Translations under genes and position numbers: made by a program
Source: Chamaelirium japonicum
Taxonomy: Eukaryota > Streptophyta > Magnoliopsida > Liliales > Melanthiaceae
Length of the DNA: 64,000 nt
Direction: 5' to 3'
NCBI GenBank assembly: GCA_947650365.1
Contig: CANTAL010000096.1
Location: 868,001-932,000, forward strand
In this document: piece by piece, positions 38,973 through 54,126 of the stretch
Position numbering within the stretch: position 1 is the stretch's first letter
How the letters are laid out: each line of letters begins with the position of its first letter
The notes under the pieces: model-generated
What the model was told of the DNA's origin: nothing
Seen by the model: only the letters and a program-made list of their open reading frames with translations
Databases searched by the model: none

Positions 38973-39697
38973 CGAATGGATCATGCGATCCATTCGAATT
39001 CATTCGCACGATCCATTCTAATTCATTCATACGATCCATTCTAATTCATTCGTAAGATCCATTCTAATTCATTCGTACGATCCATTCTAATTCATTCGTA
39101 CGATCCATTCTAATTCATTCGCACGAATGTATCCATTCTAGTTCATTCGTACGATCCATTCTTGTTCATTCATACGATCCATTCTATTTCATTCGTACAA
39201 TCCATTCTAATTCATTCGTATGATCCATTCTAATTAATTCGTATGATCCATTCTAATTCATTCGTACGATCCATTCTAATTCATTCGCACGAATGTATCC
39301 ATTCTCGTTCATTCGTACGATCTATTCTAATTCATTCGTACGATCGATTCTAATTCATTCACACGATCCATTCTAATTCATTCTTGCGATCAATTCTAAT
39401 TCATTCGCACGAATGTATCCATTCTAATTTTTTCGTACGATCTTGAATTAAAATGGATCGTACGAATGAATTAGAATGGATACCTTTGTGCATATGAATT
39501 AGAATGGATCGTACGAATGAATTAGAATGGATCATATTAATGAATTAGAAAGGATCGTAAGAATGAATTCGAATGGATGCATTCGTGCGAGTGAATTAGA
39601 ATGGATCGTGCACGAATGTATCTATTCTAATTCATTCGTAGGATCAATTCTCATTCATTCGCACGAATGTATCCATTCTAATTCATTCGTACGATCC

Positions 39698-40008
39698 TGA
39701 ATTAGAATGGATCGTACGAATGAATTAAAATGGATACCTTTGTGCATATGAATTAGGATGGATCGTACGAATGAATTAGAATGGATCATATTAATGAATT
39801 AGAATGGATCGTACGAATGAATTAGAATGGATACATTCGTGCGAATGAATTAGAATGGATCGTGCACGAATGTATCCATTGTAATTCATTCGTACGATCC
39901 GTTCTAATTCATTAATATGATCTATTCTAATTCATTCGTACGATACATTCTAATTCATATGCACAAAGGTATCCATTCTAATCCATTCGTAGGATCCATT
40001 CTAATCCA
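39698..40008. repeat. Hairpin of about 310 bp in I2, axis 39853
   Basis: Markers at 39736 and 39970, turn GTGCAC at 39862. A further partial copy of the + cassette lies immediately upstream at 39443-39610 followed by only about 87 bp of inverted arm, so the cassette is locally duplicated. Confidence 0.83.
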
Positions 40009-41139
40009 TTCGTACGATCCATTCTAATTCATTCGTACGATCCATTCTAATTAATTCGCTCGAATGTATCCATTCTAATCCATTCGTACGATCCATTCTA
40101 ATTCATTCGCATGAATGTAACCATTCTAATTCATTCATTTGATCCATTCTAATCCATTCGTGCGATCCATTCTAATTCATTCGTCCGATCCATTCTTACT
40201 CATTCGTATGATCCATTCTAATTCATTCGGACGAATGTATCCATTCTAATTATTCGTACGATCCATTCTAATTTATTCGTACGATCCATTCTAATTCATT
40301 CGTAAGATCCATTCTAATTCATTCGTACAATCAATTCTAATTCATTCGTACGATCCATTCTAATTCATTCGTACAATCCATTCTAGTTCATTCGTACGAT
40401 CCATTCTAATTCATTCGTACGATCCATTCTAATTCATTCGTATGATCCATTCTAATTAATTCGTATGATCCATTCTAATTCATTCGTACGATCCATTCTA
40501 ATTCATTCATACAATCCATTCTAATTCATTCGCACGAATGTATCCATTCTAATTAATTTGTACGATCCATTCTAATTCATTCGTATGATCCATTCTTATT
40601 CATTCGCACGATCCAGTCTAATGGATTCGCATGATCCATTCTAATTCATTCGCACGAATGTATCCATTCTAATTTATTCGTACGATCCATTCTAATTCAT
40701 TCGTACGATCCATTCTAATTCATTCGTACGATCCATTCTTACTCATTCGTATGATCCATTCTAATTCATTCGTACGATCCATTCTAATTCATTCGTGCGA
40801 TCGATTCTAATTCATTCGCACGATCTATTCTAATTCATTCGTAAGATCCATTCTAATTCATTCGTATGATCCATTCTAATTTATTCGTTCAAATATATCC
40901 ATTCTAATTCATTCGTACGATCCATTCTAATTCATTCACACGATCCATTCTAATTCATTCGCACGAATGTATTCATTCTAATTCATTTGCACGATCCATT
41001 CTAATTCATTCCTATGATCTATTCTAATTCATTCGTACGATCCATTATAATTCATTCTAATTCATTCGTACGATCCATTCTACGATCCATTCTAATTCAT
41101 TCGTATATTCCATTCTAATTCATTAGCACGATCCATGCT

Positions 41140-41179
41140 AATGAATTAGAATGGATCGTACGATCCATTCTAATTCATT
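41140..41179. repeat. Perfect 40-bp palindrome, mirror partner of 22768
   Basis: Arms of 20 bases around ATCGTACGAT at the end of a single + monomer (41139-41159) inside - sequence. The surroundings (TACGATCCATTCTACG, near 41070) are the complement of those at about 22865. Confidence 0.9.
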
Positions 41180-44100
41180 CGTACGATCTTTTCTAATTCA
41201 TTCGTACGATCCATTCTAATTTATTCGTACGATCCATTCTAATTCCTTCGTACGATCCATTCTAATTCATTCGTACGATCCATTCTAATTCATTCATACA
41301 ATCCATTCTAATTCTTTCACACGATCCATTCTAATTCATTCGTACGATCCATTCTAATTCATTCATGCAATCCATTCTATTTCATTCGTACGATCCATTC
41401 TTACTCATTCGTACGATCCATTCTAATTCATTCACACGAATGTATCCATACGTACGAATGAATTAGAATAGATCGTACGAATGAATTAGAATGGATCGTA
41501 CGAATGAATTAGAATGGATCGTACGAAGGAATTAGAATGGATCGTACGAATGAATTAGAATGGATCGTACGAAAGAATTAGAATGGATCGTACGAATGAA
41601 TTAGGATGGATCGTACAAAGGAATTAGAATGGATCGTACGAATGAATTAGAATGGATATATTCGTGCAAATGAATTAGAATGGATCGTATGAATGTATTA
41701 GAATGGATCGTATGAGTGAATTAGAATGGATCTTACGAATTAATTAGAATGGATCATACGAATGAATTAGAATGGATCATACGAATGAATTAGAATGGAT
41801 CGTACGAATGAATTAGAATGGATCATACGAATGAATTAGAATGGATCGTACGAATAAATTAGAATGGATACATTCGTCCGAATGAATTAGAATGGATACA
41901 TTCGTCTGAATGAATTAGAATGGATCATAAGAATGAGTAAGAATGGATCGTACGAATGAAATAGAATAGATTGTACGAATGAATTAGAATGGATCCTACG
42001 AATGAATTAGAATGGATCGTGTGAAAGAATTAGAATGGATTGTATGAATGAATTGGAATGGGTCGTATGAATGAATTAGAATGGATCGTGCGAATGAATT
42101 CGAATGGATCGTACGAATTCATTCTAATTCATTCATACAATCCATTCTAATTCTTTTACACGATCCATTCTAATTTATTCGTACGTTCCATTTTAATTCA
42201 TTAGCACGATCCATGCTAATTCATTCGTTCGATCAATTCTAATTCATTAGCACGATACATTCTAATTCATTCGTACGATCCATTCTAATTCATTCGCACG
42301 ATCCATTCTAATTCATTCATAGGATCCATTCTAATTCATTCATACGATCTATTCTAATTCTTTCGCACGAATGTATCCATTCTAATTCATTCGCACGAAT
42401 GTATCTATTCTAATTCATTCGTACGATCCATTCTAATTCATTCGTACGATCCATTCGAATTCATTCGCACGATCCATTCTAATTCATTCATATGATCCAT
42501 TCTAATTCATTCATACAATCACTTCTAATTCTTTCACACGATCCATTCTAATTCATTCGTACGATCCATTCTAATTCATTCGTACAATCCATTCTATTTC
42601 ATTCGTACGATCCATTCTTACTCATTCGTATGATCGATTCTAATTCATTCGTATGATCCGTTCTAATTCATTCGCACGATCCATTCTAATTCATTCGTAC
42701 GATCCATTCTAATTCATTCATATGATCCATTCTAATTCATTCATACGATCCATTCTAATTCATTCGTACGATCCATTCTAATTCATTCGTACAATCTATT
42801 CTAATTCATTCGTACGAATGGATACATTCGTGTGAATGAATTAGAATGGATCGTACTAATGCCATTCTAATTCATTCGTAAGATCCATTCTAATTCATTC
42901 GTACGATCAATTTTAATTCATTCGTATGATCCATTCTAATACATTCGCACGAATGTATCCATTCTAATTCATTCGTACGATCCATTCTAATTCATTCGCA
43001 CGATCCATTCTAATTCATTCGTACGATCCATTCTAATTCATTCATACGACCCATTCTAATTCATTCGTACGATCCATTCTAATTCATTCGCACAAATGTA
43101 TCCATTCTAATTCATTCGTACGATCCATTCTAATTCATTCGCACGATCCATTCTAATTCATTCGTACGATCCATTCTAATTCATTCGCACGATCTGTTCT
43201 TATTCATTCGCACAATCCATTCTAATTCATTCGCACGAATGTATCCATTCTAATTCATTCGTATGATCCATTCTAATTCATTCGTACGATCCATTCTAAT
43301 TCATTCGTATGATCCATTCTAATTAATTCATATGATCCATTCTAATTCATTCGTACGATCCATTCTAATTCATTCATACAATCCATTCTAATTCATTCGC
43401 ACTAATGTATCCATTCTAATTAATTCGTACGATCCATTCTAATTCATTCGTATGATCTATTCTTATTCATTCGCACGATCCAGTCTAATTGATTCGGACG
43501 ATCCATTCTAATTCATTCGCACGAATGTATCCATTCTAATTCATTCGTACGATCCATTCTAATTCATTAATATGATCCATTCTAATTCATTCGTACGATC
43601 CATTCTAATTCATATGCACAAAGGTATCCATTCTAATCCATTCGTACGATCCATTCTAATTCTTTCGTATGATCCATTCTAATTCATTCGCTCGAATGTA
43701 TCCATTCTAATCCATTCGTACGATCCATTCTAATCCATTCGTACGATCCATTCAAATTCATTCGCATGAATGTAACCATTCTACTTCATTCATTTGATCC
43801 ATTCTAATTCATTCGTACGATCCATTCTAATTCATTCGCACGAATGTATCTATTCTAATTCATTCGTACGATTCATTCTAATTCATTCGTACGATCCATT
43901 CTAATTCATTCGTAAGATCCATTCTAATTCATTCGTACGATCCATTCTAATTCATTCGTACGATCCATTCTAATTCATTCGCACGAATGTATCCATTCTA
44001 GTTCATTCGTACGATCCATTCTAATTCATTCGTATGATCCATTCTAATTCATTCGCACGATCCATTCTAATTCATTCGTACGATCCATTCTAATTCATTC

Positions 44101-45136
44101 ATACGATCCATTCTAATTCATTCGTACGATCCATTCTAATTCATTCATACAATCCATTCTAATTCATTCGTACGATCCATTCTAATTCACTCATACGATC
44201 CATTCTAATACATTCATACGTTCCATTCTAATTCATTTGCACGAATATATCCATTCTAATTCATTCGTACGATCCATTCTAATTCCTTCGTACGATCCAT
44301 TCTAATTCATTCGTACGATCCATTCTAATTCATTCGTACGATCCATTCTAATTCCTTCGTACGATCCTTTCTAATTCATTCGTACGACCCATTCTAATTC
44401 ATTCGTACAATCTATTCTAATTCATTCGTACGAATGGATACATTCGTGTGAATGAATTAGAATGGATCGTACGAATGAGTAAGAATGGATCGTACGAATG
44501 AAATAGAATAGATTGCACGAATGAATTAGAATGGATCGTACGAATGAATTAGAATGGATCGTGTGAAAGAATTAGAATGGATTGTATGAATGAATTAGAA
44601 TGGATCGTACGAATGAATTAGAATGGATCGTACGAAGGAATTAGAATGGATCGTACGAATGAATTAGAATGGATCGTACGAATGAATTAGAATAGATCGT
44701 ACGAATGAATTAGAATGGATCGTACGAATGAATTAGAATGGATCGTGTGAAAGAATTAGAATGGATCGTACGAATGAATTAGAATGGATCGTGCGAATGA
44801 ATTAGAATGGATCGTACGAATGAATTAGAATGGATCGTACGAATGAACTAGAATGGATACATTCGTGCGAATGAATTAGAATGGATCGTACGAATGAATT
44901 AGAATGGATTATAAGAATGAATTAGAATGGATCTTACGAATGAATTAGAATGGATCGTACGAATGAATTAGAATGGATAGTACGAATGAATTAGAATGGA
45001 TACATTCGTGCGGATGAATTAGAATGGATCGGACGAATGAATTAGAATGGATCGTACGAATGAATTAGAATGGATCAAATGAATGAATTAGAATGGTTAC
45101 ATTCTTGCGAATGAATTAGAATGGATCATACGAATG

Positions 45137-45444
45137 GATTAGAATGGATCGTACGAATGGATTTCAATGGATACCTTTGTGCATATGAATTAGAATGGAT
45201 CGTACGAATGAATTAAAATGGATCATATTAATGAATTAGAATGGATCGTACGAATGAATTAGAATGGATACATTCGTGCACTATCCATTCTAATTCATTC
45301 GCACGAATGTATCCATTCTAATTCATTCGAACGATCCATTCTAATTCATTAATATAATCCATTCTAATTCATTCGTACGATCCATTCTAATTCATATGCA
45401 CAAAGGTATCCATTCTAATTCATTCGTACGATCCATTCTAATTC
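45137..45444. repeat. Hairpin of about 310 bp in I2, axis 45290
   Basis: Markers at 45173 and 45407; the second arm ends with ATTCAGGATCG at 45441. Mirror partner of the hairpin at 17175. Confidence 0.82.
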
Positions 45445-48400
45445 AGGATCGTACGAATGAATTAGAATGGATACATTCGTGCGAATGAATTAGAATTGAT
45501 CGTACGAATGAATTAGAATGGATCGTGCGAATGAATTAGAATGGATCGTACGAATGAATTAGAATGGATCGTATGAATTAACGAGAATGGATACATTCGT
45601 GCGAATGAATTAGAATGGATCGTACGAATGAATTAGAATGGATCCTACGAATGAATTAGAATGGATCTTACGAATGAATTAGAATGGATCGTACGAATGA
45701 ATTAGAATGGATAGTACGAATGAATTAGAATGGATACATTCGTGCGAATGAATTAAAATGGATCGGACGAATGAATTAGAATGGATCGTACGAATGAATT
45801 AGAATGGATCAAATGAATGAATTAGAATGGTTACATTCATGCGAATGAATTAGAATGGATCGTAATAATGGATTAGAATAGATCGTACGAATGGATTAGA
45901 ATGGATACATTCGAGCGAATGAATTAGAATGGATCGTACGAATGAATTAGAATGGATCCTACGAATGGATTAGAATGGATCCTACGAATGGATTAGAATG
46001 GATACCTTTTTGCATATGAATTAGAATGGATCGTACGAATGAATTAGAATGGATCATATTAATTAATTAGAATGGATCGTACGAATGAATTAGAATGGAT
46101 ACATTCGTGCGAATGAATTAGAATGGATCGTGCAAATCAATTAGACTGGATCGTGCGAATGAATAAGAATAGATCATACGAATGAATTAGAATGGATCGT
46201 ATGAATTAATTAGAATGGATACATTCGTGCGAATGAATTAGAATGGATTGTATGAATGAATTAGAAAGGATCGTACGAATGAATTAGAATGGATCATAAG
46301 AATTAATTAGAATGGATCATACGAATGAATTAGAATGGATCGTACGAATGAATTAGAATGGATCGTAAGAATGAATTAGAATGGATACATTTGTGCGAAT
46401 GAATTAGAATGGATTGTGCGAATGAATAAGAACAGATCGTGCGAATGAATTTGAATGGATCGTACGAATGAATTAGAATGGATCGTGCAAATGAATTAGA
46501 ATGGATCATATTAATGAATTAGAATGGATCATACGAATGAATTAGAGTGGATACATTTGTGCGAACGAATTAGAATGGATCATGCGAATCAATTAGACTA
46601 GATCGTGCGAATGAATAAAAATAGATCATACGAATGAATTAGAATAGATCGTACGAATGAATTAGAATGGATCGTACGAAGGAATTAGAATGGATCGTAC
46701 GAATGAATTAGAATGGATATATTCGTGCAAATGAATTAGAATGGATCGTATGAATGTATTAGAATGGATCGTATGAGTGAATTAGAATGAATCGTATGAA
46801 TGAATTAGAATGGATTGTATGAATGAATTAGAATGGATCGTATGAATGAATTAGAATGGATCGTATGAATGAATTAGAATGGATCGTGCGAATGAATTAG
46901 AATAGATCGTACGAATGAATTAGAATGGATCGTATGAATGAACTAGAATGGATTCATTCGTGCGAATGAATTAGAATGGATCGTACGAATGAATTAGAAT
47001 GGATCATACGAATGAATTAGAATGGATCTTATGAATGAATTAGAATGGATCGTACGAATGAATTAGACTGGATACATTCGTCCGAATGATTTAGAATGGA
47101 TCGGACGAATGAATTAGAATGGATCGTTCGACTGAATTAGAATGGATCAAATGAATGAATTAGAATGGTCACATTCATGCGAATGAATTAGAATGGATCG
47201 TACGAATGGATTAGAATGGATACAATCGAGCGAATAAATTAGAATGGATCGTACGAATGAATTAGAATTGATCGTACGAATGGATTAGAATGGATCCTAC
47301 GAATGGATTAGAATGGATACCTTTGTGCATATGAATTACAATGGATCATACGAATGAATTAGAATGGATCATATTAATGAATTAGAATGGATCGTACCAA
47401 TGAATTAGAATGGATACATTCGTGCGAATGAATTAGAATGAATCGTGCGAATCAATTAGACTGGATCGTGCGAATGAATAAGAATAGATCATACAAATGA
47501 ATTAGAATGGATCGTACGAATTAATTAGAATGGATACATTCGTGCGAATGAATTAGAATGGATTGTATGAATGAATTAGAATGGATCGTACGAATGAATT
47601 AGAATGGATCATACGAATTAATTAGAATGGATCATACGAATGAATTAGAATGGATCGTACGAATGAATTAGAATGGATCGTACGAATGAATTAGAATGGA
47701 TACATTCGTGCGAATGAATTAGAATGGATTGTGCGAATGAATAAAAACAGATCGTGTGAATGACTTAGAATGGATCGTACGAATAAATTAGAATGGATCG
47801 TGTGAATGAATTAGAATGGATCGTACGAATGAATTAGAATGAATACATTTGTGCGAATGAATTAGAATGGATCGTACGAATGAATTAGAATGGATCGTAT
47901 GAATGAATTAGAATGGATCGTACGAATGAATTAGAATGGATCGTGCGAATGAATTAGAATGGATCGTACGAATGAATTAGAATGGATCGTACGAATGAAC
48001 TAGAATGGATATATTCGTGCGAATGAATTAGAATGGATCAGACGAATGAATTAGAATGGATCGTACGAATGAATTAGAATGGATCTTACGAATGAATTAG
48101 AATGGATCATACGAATGAATTAGAATGGATCGTACGAATGAATTAGAATGGATAAATTCGTGCGAATGAATTACAATGGATCGGACGAATGAATTAGAAT
48201 GGATCGTACGAATGAATTAGAATGGATCATACGAATGAATTAGAATGGATCGTACGAATAAATTAGAATGGATACATTCGTCCGAATGAATTAGAATGGA
48301 TCATACGAATGAGTAAGAAAGGATCGTACGAATGAAATAGAATAGATTGTACGAATGAATTAGAATGGATCCTACGAATGAATTAGAATGGATCGTGTGA

Positions 48401-48490
48401 AAGAATTAGAATGGATTGTATGAATGAATTAGAATGGATCGTATGAATGAATTAGAATGGATCGTGCGAATGAATTCGAATGGATCATAC
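45445..48490 (+). repeat. Longest uninterrupted + block, 3.05 kb
   Basis: Head-to-tail + monomers without a switch. It contains two solitary copies of the CCTTTGTGCATATG-type marker (near 46006 and 47321) without an inverted partner, and its last kilobase is the mirror arm of 63.0 to 64.0 kb. It ends at the J1' switch at 48491. Confidence 0.85.
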
Positions 48491-50808
48491 GAATTCATTC
48501 TAATTCCTTCATACAATCCATTCTAATTCTTTCACACGATCTATTCTAATTCATTCGTAGGATCCATTCTAATTCATTCGTACAATCTATTCTATTTCAT
48601 TCGTACGATCCATTCTTACTCATTCGTATGATCCATTCTAATTCATTCGGACGAATGTATCCATTCTAATTTATTCGTACGATCCATTCTAATTCATTCG
48701 TACGATCCATTCAAATTCATTCGTACGATCCATTCTAATTCATTCGTCCGATCCATTCTAATTCATTCGCACGAATGTATCCATTCTAATTCATTCGTAC
48801 GGTCCATTCTAATTCATTCGCACAATCCATTCTATTTCATTCGTACGATCCATTCTTACTCATTCGTATGATCCATTATGGATACATTCGTGCGAATGAA
48901 TTAGAATGGATCATACGAATGAGTAAGAATGGATCGTACGAATGAAATAGAATGGATTGTGCGAATGAATTAGAATGGATCGTACGAATGAATTAGAATG
49001 GATCGTGTGAAAGAATTAGAATGGATTGTATGAATGAATTAGAATAGATCGTATGAATGAATTAGAATGGATCGTACGAATGAATTAGAATGGATCGTAC
49101 GAATGAACTAGAATGGATACATTCGTGCGAATGAATTAGAATGGATCGTACGAATAAATTAGAATGGATCGTACGAATGAATTAGAATGGATCTTACGAA
49201 TGAATTAGAATGGATCGTACGAATGCACGATCCATGCTAATTCATTCGTTCGATCAATTCTAATTCATTAGCACGATCCATTCTAATTCATTCGTACGAT
49301 CCATTCTAATTCATTCGCACGATCCATTCTAATTCATTCGTACGATCCATTCTAATTCTTTCACACGATCCATTCTAATTCATTCGTATGATCCATTCTA
49401 ATTCATTCGTACGATCTATTCTAATTCATTCATACGATCCATTCTAATTCATTCGTACGATCCATTCAAATTCCTTCGTACGATCCATTCTAATTCATTC
49501 ATACAATCCATTCTAATTCTTTAACACGTTCCATTCTAATTCATTCGTACGATCCATTCTAATTCATTCGTGCAATCCATTCTATTTCATTCGTACGATC
49601 CATTCTTACTCATTCGTACGATCCCTTCTAATTCATTCACACGAATGTGTCCATTCGTACGAATGAATTAGAATAGATTGTACGAATGAATTAGAATGGA
49701 TCGTACGAATGAAATAGAATGGATCGTATGAATGAATTAGAATGGATCGTACGAATGAATTAGAATGGATCATGCGAATGAATTAGAATGGATCGTACGA
49801 ATGAATTAGAATGGATCGTACGAATGAACTAGAATTGATACATTCGTGCGAATGAATTAGAATGGATCGTACGAATGAATTAGAATGGATCGTACGAATG
49901 AATTAGAGTGGATCATACGAATGAATTAGAATGGATCATACGAATGAGTAAGAATGGATCGTACGAATGAAATAGAATGGATGGTACGAATGAATTAGAA
50001 TGGATCGTACGAATGAATTAGAATGGATCGTGTGAAAGAATTAGAATGGATTGTATGAATGAATTAGAATGGATCGTACGAATGAATTAGAATGGATCGT
50101 GTGAAAGAATTAGAATGGATTGTATGAATGAATTTGAATGGATCATACGAATGAATTAGAATGGATCATACGAATGAATTAGAATGGATACATTCGTGTG
50201 AATGAATTAGAATGGATACATTCGTGCAAAAGAATTAGAATAGATCGTATGAATGAATTAGAATGGATCCTATGAATGAATAAGAATGGATCGTGCGAAT
50301 GAATTATAATGGATCGTACGAATGAATTAGAATGGATCGTGCTAATGAATTAGAATTGATCGAACGAATGAATTAGCATGGATCGTGCTAATGAATTAGA
50401 ATGGAACGTACGAATGAATTAGAATGGATCGTCTGAAAGAATTAGAATGGATCGTCTGAAAGAATTAGAATGGATTGTATGAATGAATTAGAATGAATTC
50501 GTACGATCCATTCGAATTCATTCACACGATCCATTCTAATTCATTCATACGATCCATTCTAATTCATTCATACAATCCATTCTAATTCTTTCACACGATC
50601 CATTCTAATTCATTCGTAGGATCCATTCTAATTCATTCGTACAATCTATTCTATTTCATTCGTACGATCCATTCTTACTCATTCGTATGATCCATTCTAA
50701 TTTATTCGGACGAATGTATCCATTCTAATTTATTCGTACGATCCATTCTAATTCATTCGTACGATCCATTCTTATTCATTCGTACGATCCATTCTAATTC
50801 ATTCGTAC

Positions 50809-53800
50809 GATCGCATGATCCATTCGAATAGAATGGATCGTATGAATGAATTAGAATGGATCGGGCGAATGAATTAGAATGGATTGTAGGAATGAATTAG
50901 AATGGATCGTATGAATGAATTAGAATAGATCGTATGAATGAATTAGAATGGATCGTGCGAATGAATTAGAATGGATCGTACGAATGAATTAGAATGGATC
51001 TTACGAATTAATTAGAATGGATCATACGAATGAATTAGAATGGATCATACGAATGAGTAAGAATGGATCGTACGAATGAAATAGAATGGATTATACGAAT
51101 GAATTAGAATGGATACCTTCGTGCGAATGAATTAGAATGGATCGTACGAATGAATTAGAATGGATCGTACGAATGAATTAGAATGGATCGTACGAATGAA
51201 TTAGAATGGATCTTACGAATGAATTAGAATGGATCGTACGAATGAATTAGAATGGATCGTACGAATGAATTAGAATGGATACATTCGTGCGAATGAATTA
51301 GAATGGATCGGACGAATGAATTAGAATGGATTGTACGAATGAATTAGAATGGATCGTACGAATGAATTAGAATGGATCGTACGAATAATTAGAATGGATA
51401 CATTCGTCCGAATGAATTAGTATGTATCATACGAATGAGTAAGAATGGATCGTATGAATGAAATAGAATAGATTGTACGAATGAATTAGAATGGATTCGT
51501 ACGAATGAATTAGAATGGATACATTCGTGCGAAAGAATTAGAATAGATCGTACCAATGAGTAAGAATGGATCGTACGAATGAAATAGAATGGATTGTGCG
51601 AATGAATTAGAATAGATCGTACGAATGAATTAGAATGGATCGTACGAATGAATTAGAATGGATCCTATGAATGAATTAGAATGGATCGTGTGAATGAATT
51701 AGAATGGATCGTACGAATGAATTAGAATGGATCGTGCTAATGAATTAGAATTGATCGAACGAATGAATTAGAATGGATACATTCGTGCGAATGAATTAGA
51801 ATGGATCGGACGAATGAATTAGAATGGATCGTACGGATGAGTAAGAATGGATCGTACGAATGAAATAGAATAGATCGTACGAATGAATTAGAATGGATCG
51901 TACGAAGGAATTAGAAAGGATCGTACGAATGAATTAGAATGGATATATTCGTGCAAATGAATTAGAATGGATCGTATGAATGTATTAGAATGGATCGTAT
52001 GAGTTCATTAGAATGGATCGTACGAATGAATTAGAATGGATCGTATGAATGAATTAGAATGGATACATTCGTGTGAATGAATTAGAATGGATCGTATGAA
52101 TGAATTAGAATAGATTTTGTGAATGAATTAGAACTGATCGTATGAATGAATTAGAATGGATACATTCGTGCGAATGAATTAGAATGGATTGTATGAATGA
52201 ATTAGAATAGATCCTATGAATGAATTAGAATGGATCGTGCGAATGAATTAGAATGGATCGTACGAATGAATTAGAATGGATCGTGCTAATGAATAAGAAT
52301 TGATCGAACGAATGAATTAGCATGGATCGTGCTAATGAATTAGAATGGAACGTAAAAATGAATTAGAATGGATCGTGTGAAAGAATTAGAATGGATTGTA
52401 TGAATGAATTAGAATGAATTCGTACGATCCATTCGAATTCATTCGCACGATCCATTCTAATTCATTCATACAATCCATTCTAATTCTTTCACACGATCCA
52501 TTCTAATTCATTTTTACGTTCCATTCTAATTCATTAGCACGATCCATGCTAATTCATTCGTATGATCGCATGATCCATTCGAATAGAATGGATCGTATGA
52601 ATGAATTAGAATGGATAGGGCGAATGAATTAGAATGGATTGTAGGAATGAATTAGAATGGATCGTATGAATGAATTAGAATAGATCATGCGAATGAATTA
52701 GAATGGATCGTACGAATGAATTAGAATGGATCGTACGAATGAATTAGAATGGATCATACGAATGAATTAGAATGGATCATACGAATGAGTAAGAATGGAT
52801 TGTACGAATGAAATAGAATGGATTATATGAATGAATAAGAATGGATACATTCGTGCGAATGAATTAGAATGGATCGTACGAATGAATTAGAAAGGATCGT
52901 ACGAATGAATTAGAATGGATCGTACGAATGAATTAGAATGGATCTTACGAATGAATTAGAATGGATCGTACGAATGAATTAGAATGGATCGTACGAATGA
53001 ATTAGAATGGATACATTCGTGCGAATGAATTAGAATGGATCGGATGAATGAATTAGAATGGATCGTACGTATGAATTAGAATGGATCGTACGAATAAATT
53101 AGAATGGATACATTCGTCCGAATGAATTAGAATGGATCATACGAATGAGTAAGAATGGATCGTACGAATGAAATAGAATAGATTGTACGAATGAATTAGA
53201 ATGGATTCGTACGAATGAATTAGAATGGATACATTCGTGCGAATGAATTGGAATGGATCGTACCAATGAGTAAGAATGGATCGTACGAATGAAATAGAAT
53301 GGATTGTGCGAATGAATTAGAATAGATCATACGAATAAATTAGAATGGATCGTACGAATGAATTAGAATGGATCCTATGAATGAATTAGAATGGATCGTG
53401 TGAATGAATTAGAATGGATCGTACGATTGAATTAGAATGGATCGTTCTAATAAATTAGAATTGATCGAACGAATGAATTAGAATGGATATATTCGTGCGA
53501 ATGAATTAGAATGGATCGGACGAATGAATTAGAATGGATCGTACGGATGAGTAAGAATGGATCGTACGAATGAAATAGAATAGATCGTACGAATAAATTA
53601 GAATGGATCGTACGAAGGAATCAGAATGGATCGTACGAATGAATTAGAATGGATATATTCGTGCAAATGAATTAGAATGGATCGTATGAATGTATTAGAA
53701 TGGATCGTATGAGTTCATTTGAATGGATCGTACGAATGAATTAGAATGGATCGTATGAATGAATTAGAATGGATACATTCGTGTGAATGAATTAGAACGG

Positions 53801-54126
53801 ATCGTATGAATGAATTAGAATAGATTTTGTGAATGAATTAGAACTGATCGTACGAATGAATTAGAATGGATACATTCATGCGAATGAATTAGAATGGATT
53901 GTATGAATGAATTAGAATGGATCCTATGAATGAATTAGAATGGATCGTGCGAATGAATTAGAATGGATCGTACGAATGAATTAGAATGGATCGTGCTAAT
54001 GAATTAGAATTGATCGAACGAATGAATTAGCATGGATCGTGCTAATGAATTAGAATGGAACGTACGAATGAATTAGAATGGATCGTGTGAAAGAATTAGA
54101 ATGGATTGTATGAATGAATTAGAATG
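50809..54126 (+). repeat. Two tandem higher-order units in C, left arm
   Basis: Direct copies of 1836-5153 at offset 48,973. The unit-opening junction GATCGCATG stands at 50809 and 52564, and the EcoRI-type junctions at 52416 and 54126. Few single-base differences from A are visible; one is GATCGTATGAATG near 52138 where A has GATCGTACGAATG. Confidence 0.87.

Larger units (their letters stand above)
38973..47498. repeat. Intervening segment I2, inverted copy of I1
   Basis: Block map: + 38973-38985 (13 bp only); - 38986-39442; + 39443-39610; - 39611-39697; + 39698-39864; - 39865-41138; + 41139-41159; - 41160-41453; + 41454-42114; - 42121-42813; + 42814-42861; - 42862-44429; + 44430-45280; - 45281-45444; + 45445 onward. 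Mirror pairs with I1 are 39,864 with 24,105; 41,159 with 22,787; 41,453 with 22,498; 42,118 with 20,393; 42,862 with 19,650; 44,430 with 18,110; 45,290 with 17,175. Coordinate sums are about 63,950 for the first three pairs and about 62,500 for the rest; the step equals the extra 1.4 kb in I1. Confidence 0.85.
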
